Assembly (NCBI RefSeq): GCF_902168135.1
Contig: NZ_CABHOL010000022.1
Location: 20,016 to 84,015 of the forward strand
DNA from: an uncultured Fluviicola sp.
Lineage (GTDB): Bacteria; Bacteroidota; Bacteroidia; Flavobacteriales_D; Crocinitomicaceae
Length of the DNA stretch: 64,000 nt
Direction: 5' to 3'
The notes beneath the pieces were generated by a model. That model ran no database searches and had not been told where the DNA came from. It was given only the letters and a program-made list of their open reading frames with translations. The translations under genes were made by a program, and so were the position numbers. Shown in pieces: positions 44,329 to 52,542 of the stretch. Position 1 is the stretch's first letter; each line of letters opens with the position of its first letter.

Positions 44329-44850
44329 TTAAATTTTGTCTTCATTGTTCAGGTTCGATCTTTTTCCGAATTCAATGACTTCCATCTGTTCGATTTTAGT
44401 GCCGTTAATCCGGAACCGCAATGCTGTTTGGATAGAATGAAACCCTTTGTTTCCGCAGGCGCCCGGGTTTAACCAAAGTGTGTTCCTGCTCTTGTCCTGC
44501 TGCACCAATAATACATGTGAGTGTCCGCAGACAAAGATGTTCGGTTTGGTTTCCTGAATAAAATCAATCGCTTGCTTGCTGTATTTGCCCGGTCTGCCCG
44601 CAATATGCGTCATGGAAACGGAAAGTCCTTCTACTTTGAAATTCAGGTATTCCGGGAATTCCGATCGGATTGCCTGGTCATCAATGTTCCCGAAAACAGC
44701 TCTCAAAGGTTTGAAAGCTTTTAAACGGTCTGTGACTTCCAAACTTCCGATGTCTCCGGCATGCCAGATTTCGTCAACATCTTTAAACAGCTCAAAAACG
44801 CGTTCGGGAAGAAAACCATGTGTATCGGAAAGCAAGCCAATTTTTACCAT
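44329..44850 (-). CDS. YfcE-type metallophosphoesterase
   Basis: From ATG 44850 the protein has 173 residues and the calcineurin-like motifs GLLSDTHG, WHAGDIGS, AVFGNID, MTHIAGRPGKY, FVCGHSH and LNPGACGNK. This is the compact YfcE/MJ0936 phosphodiesterase family; the natural substrate is uncertain. The frame remains open to 44931, but the extra 27 residues are hydrophobic and basic with no family resemblance, and the methionine directly before the first beta strand is the better start. porQ follows within 40 bases. Confidence 0.9.
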   Translation of the reverse strand: MVKIGLLSDTHGFLPERVFELFKDVDEIWHAGDIGSLEVTDRLKAFKPLRAVFGNIDDQAIRSEFPEYLNFKVEGLSVSMTHIAGRPGKYSKQAIDFIQETKPNIFVCGHSHVLLVQQDKSRNTLWLNPGACGNKGFHSIQTALRFRINGTKIEQMEVIEFGKRSNLNNEDKI

Positions 44851-45161
44851 GAAGGGATCAAATAAGCACAAAACTAGTGAATTCAAAATTATGAAACGCT
44901 TTCGCTGAAGCTTTAGCGTAGGCGCATGCAAAATTCAAAATAGAAAGTCGGGGCAAACGCTGGCTCGTGCTTCATTATAAAATTCGTACACCTGTCATAA
45001 AAGTGTGAACACTTCCTATATGAAGTTGGATTGCGTGCAGATAAAGTATAAATGCGGCATGGATTGTACCGATTCTTAACACCTGTTCCGGCTAATTCGG
45101 GATATTTGATGCAGATGTGCGATTTATCGCTCACAAGTCAATGCTAATTCGGAATTCGTAA
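44851..45161. other. Intergenic region with decayed repeats
   Basis: No gene is evident between the phosphoesterase start and the pdhA promoter. It holds an imperfect palindrome near 44900 (CGCTGAAGCTTTAGCG) and, at 45148-45180, TTCGTAATT blocks. These are the reverse complement of the ATTACGA repeat at 61554. Confidence 0.4.
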
Positions 45162-45191
45162 TTGGGAATTCGTAATTAGTAATTATATTTG
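45162..45191 (+). promoter_or_regulatory. Consensus Bacteroidota promoter of pdhA
   Basis: TTG at 45162-45164, a 19-base spacer and TATATTTG at 45184-45191 match the -33/-7 consensus closely. The ATG is 28 bases downstream. Confidence 0.65.
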
Positions 45192-45219
45192 TCCGTTAAA
45201 CAAACAAAAACGGGTAAGC

Positions 45220-46272
45220 ATGGCTACGAAAACAGCTTCAAAACCATCAAAAACAACAAATAAGAGTGCGTTGAAAAGCACATCGAAATTTTCAAAAGAG
45301 ACTTACATTAAATGGTATAAGGATATGCTTTTAATGCGTCGTTTTGAAGAGAAAGCAGGACAATTGTACATTCAGCAGAAGTTTGGTGGATTTTGTCACT
45401 TATATATTGGTCAGGAAGCAATCGTTGCAGGAACAGTCAGTGCATCAAAACCAACCGATTCACATATGACGGCTTACCGTGATCACGCACACCCGATCGG
45501 TTTGGGAACAGATGTTCGTGTATTGATGGCCGAATTATATGGTCGTTCTACAGGATGTTCCAAAGGAAAAGGAGGTTCCATGCACTTCTTTGATAAAGAG
45601 AAGAATTTCATGGGCGGACACGGAATTGTTGGGGCTCAGATTCCAATGGGAACCGGTGTTGCCTTTGCCGAAAAGTACAATGGTACTGATAATGTGGTTT
45701 TCGTTTCAATGGGAGACGGAGCAGTTCGTCAGGGAGCTTTGCACGAAACTTTCAATATGGCGATGAACTGGAAATTGCCGGTGATTTATATTATTGAGAA
45801 TAACAATTACGCAATGGGTACTTCCGTTGAGCGTACAACAAACGTAACAGATTTATCTAAAATCGGTGATTCTTATGAAATGCCTTCGAAATCAGTAAAC
45901 GGAATGTCTCCGGAAGCTGTTCACGAAGCTGTGGAAGAGGCCGTAGCAAGAGCAAGAAGAGGTGACGGACCAACTTTGCTGGATATCCGCACTTACCGAT
46001 ACAAAGGACACTCCATGTCGGATCCGCAAAAATACCGCACAAAAGAAGAGGTCGCAGAATGGATGGAGCAAGATCCGATCGAGCATTGTCTGAATGTGAT
46101 CAAAGAAAACAAGTGGCTGACCGCAAAAGAAATTGAGGAAATCGATACATGGGTGAAAAACGAAGTGGAAGATTCCGTGAAATTTGCGGAAGAATCTCCA
46201 TATCCGGATGCAGATGAGCTTTACGAAGACATCTACCAGGAACCGAATTACCCTTACATTATTGAATATTAA
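45220..46272 (+). CDS. pdhA: Pyruvate dehydrogenase E1 component alpha subunit
   Basis: The 350-residue protein begins with a lysine- and serine-rich extension, then the thiamine-diphosphate E1 alpha fold: MLLMRRFEEKAGQLY, YRDHAHPIGLG, the GDGAVRQGALHETFNMA to ENNNYAMGTS segment (Mg-TPP binding, GDG to NN) and the phosphorylation-loop-like TYRYKGHSMSDPQKYRTKEE. It decarboxylates pyruvate and transfers the acetyl group to E2 lipoate. The E2 gene follows by 24 bases; the beta subunit gene is not next to it and is not in this window. Confidence 0.96.
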   Translation: MATKTASKPSKTTNKSALKSTSKFSKETYIKWYKDMLLMRRFEEKAGQLYIQQKFGGFCHLYIGQEAIVAGTVSASKPTDSHMTAYRDHAHPIGLGTDVRVLMAELYGRSTGCSKGKGGSMHFFDKEKNFMGGHGIVGAQIPMGTGVAFAEKYNGTDNVVFVSMGDGAVRQGALHETFNMAMNWKLPVIYIIENNNYAMGTSVERTTNVTDLSKIGDSYEMPSKSVNGMSPEAVHEAVEEAVARARRGDGPTLLDIRTYRYKGHSMSDPQKYRTKEEVAEWMEQDPIEHCLNVIKENKWLTAKEIEEIDTWVKNEVEDSVKFAEESPYPDADELYEDIYQEPNYPYIIEY

Positions 46273-46296
46273 TCAGATTATTATAATAGATCGTAG

Positions 46297-47571
46297 ATGG
46301 CTGAAATCATTAACATGCCCAAGTTGAGCGACACCATGACTGAAGGTGTTGTGGCAGAATGGCACAAAAAAGTTGGGGATACTGTAAAGTCAGGTGAATT
46401 ACTTGCCGAGATTGAAACAGACAAAGCAACTTTGGAATTCGAATCGTTTTTTGATGGTGTCTTATTACATATTGGTGTAGAAAAAGGAAAACCAGCTCCG
46501 GTGAATGCATTATTGGCAATCATCGGTGAAAAAGGGGAAGATATTTCAGGTCTATTGGCTTCCTCAGGAAAATCAGATGCTCCGGCAGAAGAGAAAAAAG
46601 CAGACGAGCCGAAAAAAGAAGAAGCAAAAGAGGTGAAAGCAGAGGAAAAAGCTCCGGCTGCAGTTGCTTCAGCTCCTAAAACATCTGCTCCTGCCGTTTC
46701 AAATGTTACGACAAACGGACGTATTTTGGCCTCACCGCTTGCAAAGAAACTGGCAGAAGAAAAAGGAGTGGACTTAAGCTTTGTTACCGGAACGGGAGAA
46801 GGCGGAAGAATCACTAAAAGAGATGTAGATCATTATGTTCCTTATGATGCACCGGCAAGACCTGCGGCTGCTTCGGGAGCGGCGATGAGTGAATCGTTTA
46901 CGGATGAGCCGGTATCGCAAATGCGCAAAACAATTTCACGCCGTTTGGGTGAATCCAAGTTTACGGCACCACATTTCTATTTGACAATCTCCCTGGATAT
47001 GGACAACGCAATTGCAGCGCGTAAATCCATGAACAGCAATGAAGGCGTGAAAGTTTCTTTTAACGATATGGTCATCAAAGCTGTTTCAATGGCATTGCGC
47101 AAGCATCCTGCGATTAACTCTTCCTGGATGGGGGATGTGATCCGTAGAAACAACCATGTGCATATCGGTGTTGCTGTTGCCGTTGAGGAAGGATTATTGG
47201 TTCCTGTTATTCGTTTTGCAGACAGTAAAGGATTGTCTCAAATCGGTGAGGAAGTGAAAGTATTGGCTCAAAAAGCAAAAGATAAAAAATTGCAGCCTTC
47301 AGAATGGGAAGGAAATACATTTACGATTTCTAACCTTGGAATGTTCGGTATTGAGCAGTTCACGGCAATTATTAACTCTCCTGACAGCTGTATTTTGGCA
47401 GTTGGTGGAATTTCCCAGGAGCCGGTTGTGAAAAACGGCCAGGTTGTTCCCGGAAATATTATGAAAGTGACACTTTCCTGTGATCACAGAGTGGTGGACG
47501 GTGCAACAGGGGCTGCGTTTTTACAGACCTTTAAACAATACATGGAAAACCCGGTTATGATGCTGGTTTAG
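46297..47571 (+). CDS. pdhC: Pyruvate dehydrogenase E2, dihydrolipoamide acetyltransferase
   Basis: The 424-residue protein has a single lipoyl domain with Lys43 in ETDKATLEFES, an Ala/Glu/Lys-rich flexible linker (about 87-135), a peripheral subunit-binding domain (about 137-175, LASPLAKKLAEEKGVDL), a second linker and the catalytic domain ending in SCDHRVVDGATGAAF with His397 and Asp401 of the HxxxD motif. It transfers acetyl groups to CoA. The final FKQYMENPVMMLV is typical of E2 C-termini. A strong terminator follows. Confidence 0.95.
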   Translation: MAEIINMPKLSDTMTEGVVAEWHKKVGDTVKSGELLAEIETDKATLEFESFFDGVLLHIGVEKGKPAPVNALLAIIGEKGEDISGLLASSGKSDAPAEEKKADEPKKEEAKEVKAEEKAPAAVASAPKTSAPAVSNVTTNGRILASPLAKKLAEEKGVDLSFVTGTGEGGRITKRDVDHYVPYDAPARPAAASGAAMSESFTDEPVSQMRKTISRRLGESKFTAPHFYLTISLDMDNAIAARKSMNSNEGVKVSFNDMVIKAVSMALRKHPAINSSWMGDVIRRNNHVHIGVAVAVEEGLLVPVIRFADSKGLSQIGEEVKVLAQKAKDKKLQPSEWEGNTFTISNLGMFGIEQFTAIINSPDSCILAVGGISQEPVVKNGQVVPGNIMKVTLSCDHRVVDGATGAAFLQTFKQYMENPVMMLV

Positions 47572-47587
47572 ACAATGATAGTTCTTA

Positions 47588-47617
47588 AAAAAGGCTGCCC
47601 AAATGGGCGGCCTTTTT
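47588..47617 (+). terminator. Intrinsic terminator of the pdhA-pdhC operon
   Basis: AAAAAGGCTGCCC pairs with GGGCGGCCTTTTT through one G.U pair around an AAAT loop and ends in five T residues, 16 bases after the E2 stop. Confidence 0.9.
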
Positions 47618-47694
47618 AATTTTATGCGTTTTTTTTTAAATAAATAACTCGTATTCAATTTATTATTACATCTTTGTTTATCAAATAAACGAAT

Positions 47695-47886
47695 ATGAAT
47701 AAAGGAACTATTAAGTTCTTTAACGAAACCAAAGGTTTTGGATTTGTTAAAGAAGACGAGTCTAACAAAGAGTACTTTGTGCACGTTTCCGGGTTAGTTG
47801 ACCAGGTGAAAGAAAACGATGAAGTTACATTTGAGTTGGAAGAGGGAAGAAAAGGATTAATGGCGGTTAACGTGAAGCACGCATAA
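47695..47886 (+). CDS. Cold-shock domain protein
   Basis: The 63-residue protein is a complete cold-shock OB-fold with RNP1 KGFGFV at residues 13-18 and RNP2 YFVHV at 27-31. It binds single-stranded RNA or DNA and acts as an RNA chaperone. It is preceded by an AT-rich leader and followed by a strong terminator, so it is monocistronic. Confidence 0.95.
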   Translation: MNKGTIKFFNETKGFGFVKEDESNKEYFVHVSGLVDQVKENDEVTFELEEGRKGLMAVNVKHA

Positions 47887-47909
47887 ACGATATATAATTT
47901 TTCTTTTAG

Positions 47910-47950
47910 AACCCCGACATCAGTCACCAGACTGGTTGTCGGGGTTTTTG
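47910..47950 (+). terminator. Intrinsic terminator of the cold-shock gene
   Basis: AACCCCGACA pairs with TGTCGGGGTT around a 17-base loop that itself holds CCAG/CTGG, and a T-run follows. Confidence 0.85.
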
Positions 47951-48109
47951 TTTTGAAACAAATTGGCTGATTCACTAAAAATCGCTTTGTATCAAACCTG
48001 TTTAATGTTCAACGCAACCTGAATCAGAGGTGCTTTTAAGCGAATAATTATTGAATCTAATTCCCAATATTGAATTAGATTTCCTTTTTTTTGCATAAAA
48101 ATCAAAGAA

Positions 48110-49612
48110 GTGAAATATTCTATCCTGTTTATTTGTGTGGTAAACACTTTCCTGACCTTTTCCCAGATCATTAATGGAGAAAGAATCGAGTTTGACTTAA
48201 GAACCGATGAACGGATCAACCGGGTGATTCCTATCGGGGAAAAAGGTTTTGTTACCCTGGGGTTGGAAAATATAAAAGGAGCAAACGATATTTTCCACAT
48301 TTCCAAATACTCCAATGATCTGGAAAAAGAAAGCTCGGTCGAGTTTGAACGGGAGTCTCGAATTACCAATCATACCACATTGCTTTCAGCTGATAGCAGT
48401 CAGATCATATTTTTGTTCTCAAATCGCAAAGAGTGGATTTTGAAAGTCTACAATATCGATGACCAGTCTTTGAATGAAAAGGTCATTGAAAAAGCCGATG
48501 CAGGATATCAACCCTGGGAATATTTGCTGATTGACGGAAAGATTGCCATGAACGGATTTCAGAAACGAAAACCAACCATCCTGTTATTGGATATGACAAC
48601 CGGCGACCAGCAGTTTGTACTTGTTCCTGGGATCAGTTCCAAAAGAGTGGTTGAATCCTTTGGAGTTGATAATAAGAATGAAAAAGTAACCATCTTCCTT
48701 CGGGATGGTAAGGACATGAAAAAAGCAACCATGCATCTGCTTTTGATGGATCCGGGCGGAGAAATTTCAACCAGTATGGAATTGGATAAAGATCCGAACT
48801 TCTCGATCATTGACGGTGCTGTGACCTGGTTTAATGAGCATAGTTTCTTGATTGCCGGAACATACGGTGTTTCAGGAAGAACGAGTTATGCATCCGGATA
48901 TTACCTTTCCAGGTGGACAGATGGAAACCAGGAATTCATCACCTATCATTCGTTCACGGATTTTGCAACTTATCTGAGCTATTTGCCTGAGCGGGCTCAA
49001 AAGAAAATGGAAAAACGGGTAGAACGCAAGAAAGAAAAAGGAGCTACGGATATTATCCGGAGTTTTGTAGCCATTCATCCCGTATTGCTTGTAGGAGATG
49101 ATTACCGCATTGTAGGAGAAGTGTATTACCCGACTTATCGCACCGAAACCTATACCAGTTATGTAAACGGAAGAGCGGTAACCAGTACCCGACAGGTTTT
49201 TGACGGATATCAATACACACATGCGGCGGTGCTGGATTTGGATGAATCCGGACAAAAGATAAAGGATTATTGTTTTTCCATGTATTTGCATAATAAACCC
49301 TTTTCAGTCATTAAAAACCTGCGGATTACAGAAGATCCGGACGGAGGGATGCGCATGATGTATTCTACGGGAAGCAGATTGAAAGCAACTACAATTACCA
49401 CCGACAAGGAAATGACTGAAACTGATTTCGGAGAGATTCTAACAGGGCATGAGGGAGATAAGGTTCGATATACCGGATTCACGAATTGCTCTTATTGGTA
49501 TGGCGATAGTTACCTGGTTTATGGAACGCAATCCATCAAAAATAAAGAAGACGATAAAGTTGCTAAAAAACGGAGCATATTTTTCATCAACAAAATCAGT
49601 TACTCCAAATAG
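48110..49612 (+). CDS. Secreted protein of unknown function, beta-propeller-like
   Basis: The 500-residue protein starts with GTG at 48110 and has a signal peptide ending near FSQI. Repeated strand pairs such as RVIPIGEKGFVTLGLEN, SSQIIFLFSNRKEWILKVYN and HSFLIAGTYGVSGRT suggest a beta-propeller to about residue 270. A basic helix (AQKKMEKRVERKKEKGATDII, near 295-315) is followed by more strands, with YPTYRTETYTSYVNGRAV. I do not recognise the family. No lipobox or T9SS domain is present, so it should be periplasmic. It converges on the gamma-carbonic-anhydrase-like gene with two bases between their stops. Confidence 0.78.
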   Translation: MKYSILFICVVNTFLTFSQIINGERIEFDLRTDERINRVIPIGEKGFVTLGLENIKGANDIFHISKYSNDLEKESSVEFERESRITNHTTLLSADSSQIIFLFSNRKEWILKVYNIDDQSLNEKVIEKADAGYQPWEYLLIDGKIAMNGFQKRKPTILLLDMTTGDQQFVLVPGISSKRVVESFGVDNKNEKVTIFLRDGKDMKKATMHLLLMDPGGEISTSMELDKDPNFSIIDGAVTWFNEHSFLIAGTYGVSGRTSYASGYYLSRWTDGNQEFITYHSFTDFATYLSYLPERAQKKMEKRVERKKEKGATDIIRSFVAIHPVLLVGDDYRIVGEVYYPTYRTETYTSYVNGRAVTSTRQVFDGYQYTHAAVLDLDESGQKIKDYCFSMYLHNKPFSVIKNLRITEDPDGGMRMMYSTGSRLKATTITTDKEMTETDFGEILTGHEGDKVRYTGFTNCSYWYGDSYLVYGTQSIKNKEDDKVAKKRSIFFINKISYSK

Positions 49613-49614
49613 AG

Positions 49615-50214
49615 TTACTGTTTTTTGATGGCTTCCCACGTTTGGTACATTTTTTCTTGGCTGGGACGGTCGGCTTCCACTTCTTCTAACGGCTCGCACG
49701 GAATCAGTGTTTCGTAGCATTCTTTCGGCAAGGCCTGGTAAAGAGCCGTTCCTTTTGTTTTCCAGGCGATCATTTCGTCTGAGACTTCTTTGATCACTTT
49801 TGCAGGATTGCCTACAACCAGGCTTCTTCGCGGGATAACCGTATTTGCAGGAACAAAACATAAAGCTCCAATAATACATTCTTCTTCGATGACTACATCG
49901 TCCATGATAACAGCATTCATCCCGATCAGGCAGTTCTCACCGATCGTTCCGCCATGCACAATAGCCCCGTGACCGATGTGAGCTCCTTTCTTTAAAGTAA
50001 CTGTCGTTCCCGGGAACATATGAATGGTGCAATTTTCCTGGACATTACAACCATCTTCAATAATGATCTGCCCCCAGTCGCCCCGGATTGCTGCTCCCGG
50101 ACCGATATATACATTTTCACCGATAATCACATTGCCGGTTACAGCTGCTTGTGGATGAATAAAACTAGATTTTTTAACAACCGGGACAAAACCGTTGAAT
50201 GAATATACCGCCAT
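49615..50214 (-). CDS. Gamma-carbonic-anhydrase-like hexapeptide-repeat protein (PaaY/YrdA type)
   Basis: The 199-residue protein forms a left-handed beta-helix of hexapeptide repeats from about residue 15 to 135 (VTGNVIIGENVYIGPGAAI). HIGHGAIVHGG supplies the trimeric zinc-site histidines, and a C-terminal helix follows. The family includes thioesterase PaaY and gamma carbonic anhydrases; it is also annotated as caffeoyl-CoA-operon CaiE-like. No phenylacetate genes are nearby, so the specific activity is open. Confidence 0.88.
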   Translation of the reverse strand: MAVYSFNGFVPVVKKSSFIHPQAAVTGNVIIGENVYIGPGAAIRGDWGQIIIEDGCNVQENCTIHMFPGTTVTLKKGAHIGHGAIVHGGTIGENCLIGMNAVIMDDVVIEEECIIGALCFVPANTVIPRRSLVVGNPAKVIKEVSDEMIAWKTKGTALYQALPKECYETLIPCEPLEEVEADRPSQEKMYQTWEAIKKQ

Positions 50215-50221
50215 GAATGCC

Positions 50222-50229
50222 TATTTTTG
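50222..50229 (+). promoter_or_regulatory. -7 box of tag
   Basis: TATTTTTG matches TAnnTTTG and lies 27 bases before the ATG at 50257. Confidence 0.4.
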
Positions 50230-50256
50230 GTAAAAATATGAAATCAAACTGGCAAA

Positions 50257-50787
50257 ATGAGTTATTGTGATTATGTTTTAACCAAACCAAAAGACGACCA
50301 TCACCGTATATATCACGATTTTCATTATGGTACGCCGATTGATGATGACAATGAGCTTTTCGGGCGGTTGATTCTTGAAATTAACCAGGCAGGTTTGTCC
50401 TGGGATATCATTTTAAAGAAGCAAGCAAACTTTTCTGAAGCTTTTGACGTTTATAGCATAGAGAAGATTGCTAAGTACCAGGAAGATAAAGTGAATGAAT
50501 TACTTCAAAATCCTGGAATTATTAGAAATAGATTGAAAATAAATGCCGTTATTTACAATGCGAAACAGGTATTGTTAATCCAAAAAGAATTTGGTAGCTT
50601 TAAGGGATGGTTGGACAGCCACTTAGGAAAATCAAAGGAAGAATGGGTGAAGCTGTTTAAAAAGAATTTTAAATTCGTTGGAGGAGAGATAGTCAATGAA
50701 TTCCTGATGAGTACCGGTTACCTCCCGGGAGCACATCAGCCTGGTTGTTACAGATATAAAGAAGAGAAAGCATTGCTTTCGATTTGA
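50257..50787 (+). CDS. tag: DNA-3-methyladenine glycosylase I
   Basis: The 176-residue enzyme removes 3-methyladenine from alkylated DNA. The zinc-snap ligands are recognisable: Cys4, a His in IYHDFHYG (His20) and the C-terminal pair His160 and Cys164 in GAHQPGC. LEINQAGLSW carries the conserved glutamate and base-binding aromatic. It starts at ATG 50257 and is followed after 64 bases by an outer membrane barrel gene in the same direction. Confidence 0.94.
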   Translation: MSYCDYVLTKPKDDHHRIYHDFHYGTPIDDDNELFGRLILEINQAGLSWDIILKKQANFSEAFDVYSIEKIAKYQEDKVNELLQNPGIIRNRLKINAVIYNAKQVLLIQKEFGSFKGWLDSHLGKSKEEWVKLFKKNFKFVGGEIVNEFLMSTGYLPGAHQPGCYRYKEEKALLSI

Positions 50788-50851
50788 TCGCCGTCTGTAG
50801 ACGGAAAAAACTTCAAATTGAAAGCGAACTGAAACTAAAAAATAAAGAGTC

Positions 50852-51508
50852 ATGAAAGCAAAAATACTACTTCCGATACTTCTTGTGATGCTTAGTTTTT
50901 CAGCAAAATCACAAGTTGGTTTGATGATCGGCCCGGGGCTGAATTACGGTTTTGGCTCTGGTCAATTATTCAAAACATTGAATTTAGGAGTGGAAATCCC
51001 AAGGGATGAAAGCGCCTCTATCCTGATCCGTGCTTATGCAAGTTTGAAAAATTCCAGAATGGATTCTACGTTTGCTGAGGCAATTGAGCTTGGGACAAGT
51101 CCTTCTGTAATGATGGTTGACGTGAAGAACGGCGTAACACAATTCGGAATCCAGGGAGGAACAAGAAGATACTTTATCGGTTCTAACTTCGATTACGGGT
51201 TTGGTCTATACGGAGGAACTGTCTTTGACTTCTCATTCTATAAATTGTCTACGAAAGTTATTGATCCGATTGATGTCAACGCATACCGTTTGCAAAGCTC
51301 CAACAGCGGAAGTGTATTCTTGTTGAGCTTTGGTCTTCAGGGCGGGGTGAAAAAACAATTTGCATTCGGAACCTTGTTCACAGATCTTTCGTTGTCTTAT
51401 GCTATAGTTGCGGCGGGCTCTGCGAAACTTTCCGGAGATGCAAGCTCACAGGTGTCAGCCCTGAACTTCGGCTTCACGATCGGGTATCGAAAAGACTTAT
51501 TTTTCTAA
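50852..51508 (+). CDS. Outer membrane beta-barrel protein, PorT-like
   Basis: The 218-residue protein has a signal peptide ending in SAKSQ and strands with alternating hydrophobicity (GLMIGPGLNYGFGSGQ, FGLYGGTVFDFSFYKLS, VFLLSFGLQGGVKKQF, LNFGFTIGYRKDLFF), ending in Phe as outer membrane barrels do. No function is evident. It ends 13 bases before a 134-base inverted-repeat element that separates it from the convergent kinase gene. Confidence 0.8.
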   Translation: MKAKILLPILLVMLSFSAKSQVGLMIGPGLNYGFGSGQLFKTLNLGVEIPRDESASILIRAYASLKNSRMDSTFAEAIELGTSPSVMMVDVKNGVTQFGIQGGTRRYFIGSNFDYGFGLYGGTVFDFSFYKLSTKVIDPIDVNAYRLQSSNSGSVFLLSFGLQGGVKKQFAFGTLFTDLSLSYAIVAAGSAKLSGDASSQVSALNFGFTIGYRKDLFF

Positions 51509-51521
51509 TGAATTTTAAAGC

Positions 51522-51655
51522 TTGACTTCGACTCCGCTCAGTCAGCTTTTGAAAAATTGAAATACCAGATTACAAGGTTGTCGAATTAATTCGGCAACCT
51601 TTTTTGGTTGTAATTAATTTAATATGTGTTGGTAACTGAGCGGAGTCGAAGTCAA
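51522..51655. repeat. Inverted-repeat element with internal terminator
   Basis: Two perfect 21-base inverted arms (51522-51542 and 51635-51655; core GACTTCGACTCCGCTCAG) flank 92 bases that contain an intrinsic terminator. The right arm covers the stop codon of the kinase gene. The arm sequence resembles dispersed repeats I recall from Flavobacteria. It encodes no protein. Confidence 0.75.
51575..51606 (+). terminator. Intrinsic terminator inside the inverted-repeat element
   Basis: AGGTTGTCGAAT pairs with ATTCGGCAACCT, with one U.G pair, and six T residues follow. It terminates transcription from the 50852 barrel gene. Confidence 0.85.
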
Positions 51656-52542
51656 AAGGGCCACCACGTTTTTTTCTTTCCGCTAAGTTTGTTTTCAAAA
51701 TCAGCAATAAATGCGGAATAAGAGCTATAGCGCCTGTCCATTCCTTTGAGCAGAGCGGCCTTTAATTCCGAAGCATTTAATTTATTGGGTGGGACTGTGA
51801 ATTGGTATTTGGCTGCCATTTTTTGAAGTGTGTCACTAAATACCTTGTATTTTGAATCCAGGTTCGGTAAAGGGTAAGTGAGCTGGAGATTGGTTGTAAT
51901 GCTCGGATTCGGATCGATTAAGGGCATTCTTCCCTGTAAACAGGTCCAGCAGGTAATACCCATTGAAAAGTAATCTGTTCGTTCATCTACCAGGTCCAGT
52001 TGATTCATGAGTAACTCAGGGGCGGCAAATCCCAGGGGAAAAAGCGTTTTTCGTGTTTCAGTTTCATTCCTGTTTAAAGCAAGTCCAAAATCAATGAGCG
52101 ATACCCGGATTTCTTTCGAAGAGTCTACAATGATGTTTCCGGGTTTGATGTCCAAATGGTAGATCTTGTTTTGATGAAGATGCTCAAGAATGGGTTCCAT
52201 TTTTTCCAATACCTCGAATAACTTTAGCGGTTTCTCTTTAGAACGGAATTGGTCCAGGTAATCGGCAAGTGTTATTCCCGTTTGAAAAGACTTGAACAAA
52301 AAGATCTCAGAGTCACTTTCGAAAAAATCGAGTGTCTCGGGCAGACCATCTACAATAAAGGAAAACTCAGCTTCCTTGCGCAAGCGGTCCTGAACAACCT
52401 GGTTGGTTTCCGTTTTTTGAACCGTTTTAAGGATGGACTTAACTCCCGAAATTTTATTTTCGGTTAGAAAGATATGCGCAAATTTTCGTTTCTTATTGGC
52501 ATCAATTTGCTCAAGAATTTTGTATTTCTCCGCTGGGTTCAT
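51652..52542 (-). CDS. Eukaryotic-like Ser/Thr protein kinase, soluble
   Basis: The 296-residue protein is a minimal protein kinase. It has a lysine in GVKSILK (35-39) as likely ATP-binding Lys, HLDIKPGNII with catalytic Asp131 (HLD replaces HRD), DFGLA at 151-155 and the APE motif at 174-176. The glycine-rich loop is not evident. There is no transmembrane segment, PASTA, TPR or other sensor domain. The gene overlaps the TonB receptor gene by four bases and is the last of a five-gene operon, so its target may be linked to that uptake system. Confidence 0.88.
   Translation of the reverse strand: MNPAEKYKILEQIDANKKRKFAHIFLTENKISGVKSILKTVQKTETNQVVQDRLRKEAEFSFIVDGLPETLDFFESDSEIFLFKSFQTGITLADYLDQFRSKEKPLKLFEVLEKMEPILEHLHQNKIYHLDIKPGNIIVDSSKEIRVSLIDFGLALNRNETETRKTLFPLGFAAPELLMNQLDLVDERTDYFSMGITCWTCLQGRMPLIDPNPSITTNLQLTYPLPNLDSKYKVFSDTLQKMAAKYQFTVPPNKLNASELKAALLKGMDRRYSSYSAFIADFENKLSGKKKTWWPF

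Noticed and set aside
44851..44931. N-terminal extension of the metallophosphoesterase by 27 residues
   Set aside because: The extension has no family resemblance. The family fold begins at the Met at 44850.
46281..46814. A 177-codon reverse frame opposite the E2 gene start
   Set aside because: It is Ser/Ala/Phe-rich because it is the antisense of the Ala/Glu/Lys-rich lipoyl domain and linker, a common shadow frame.
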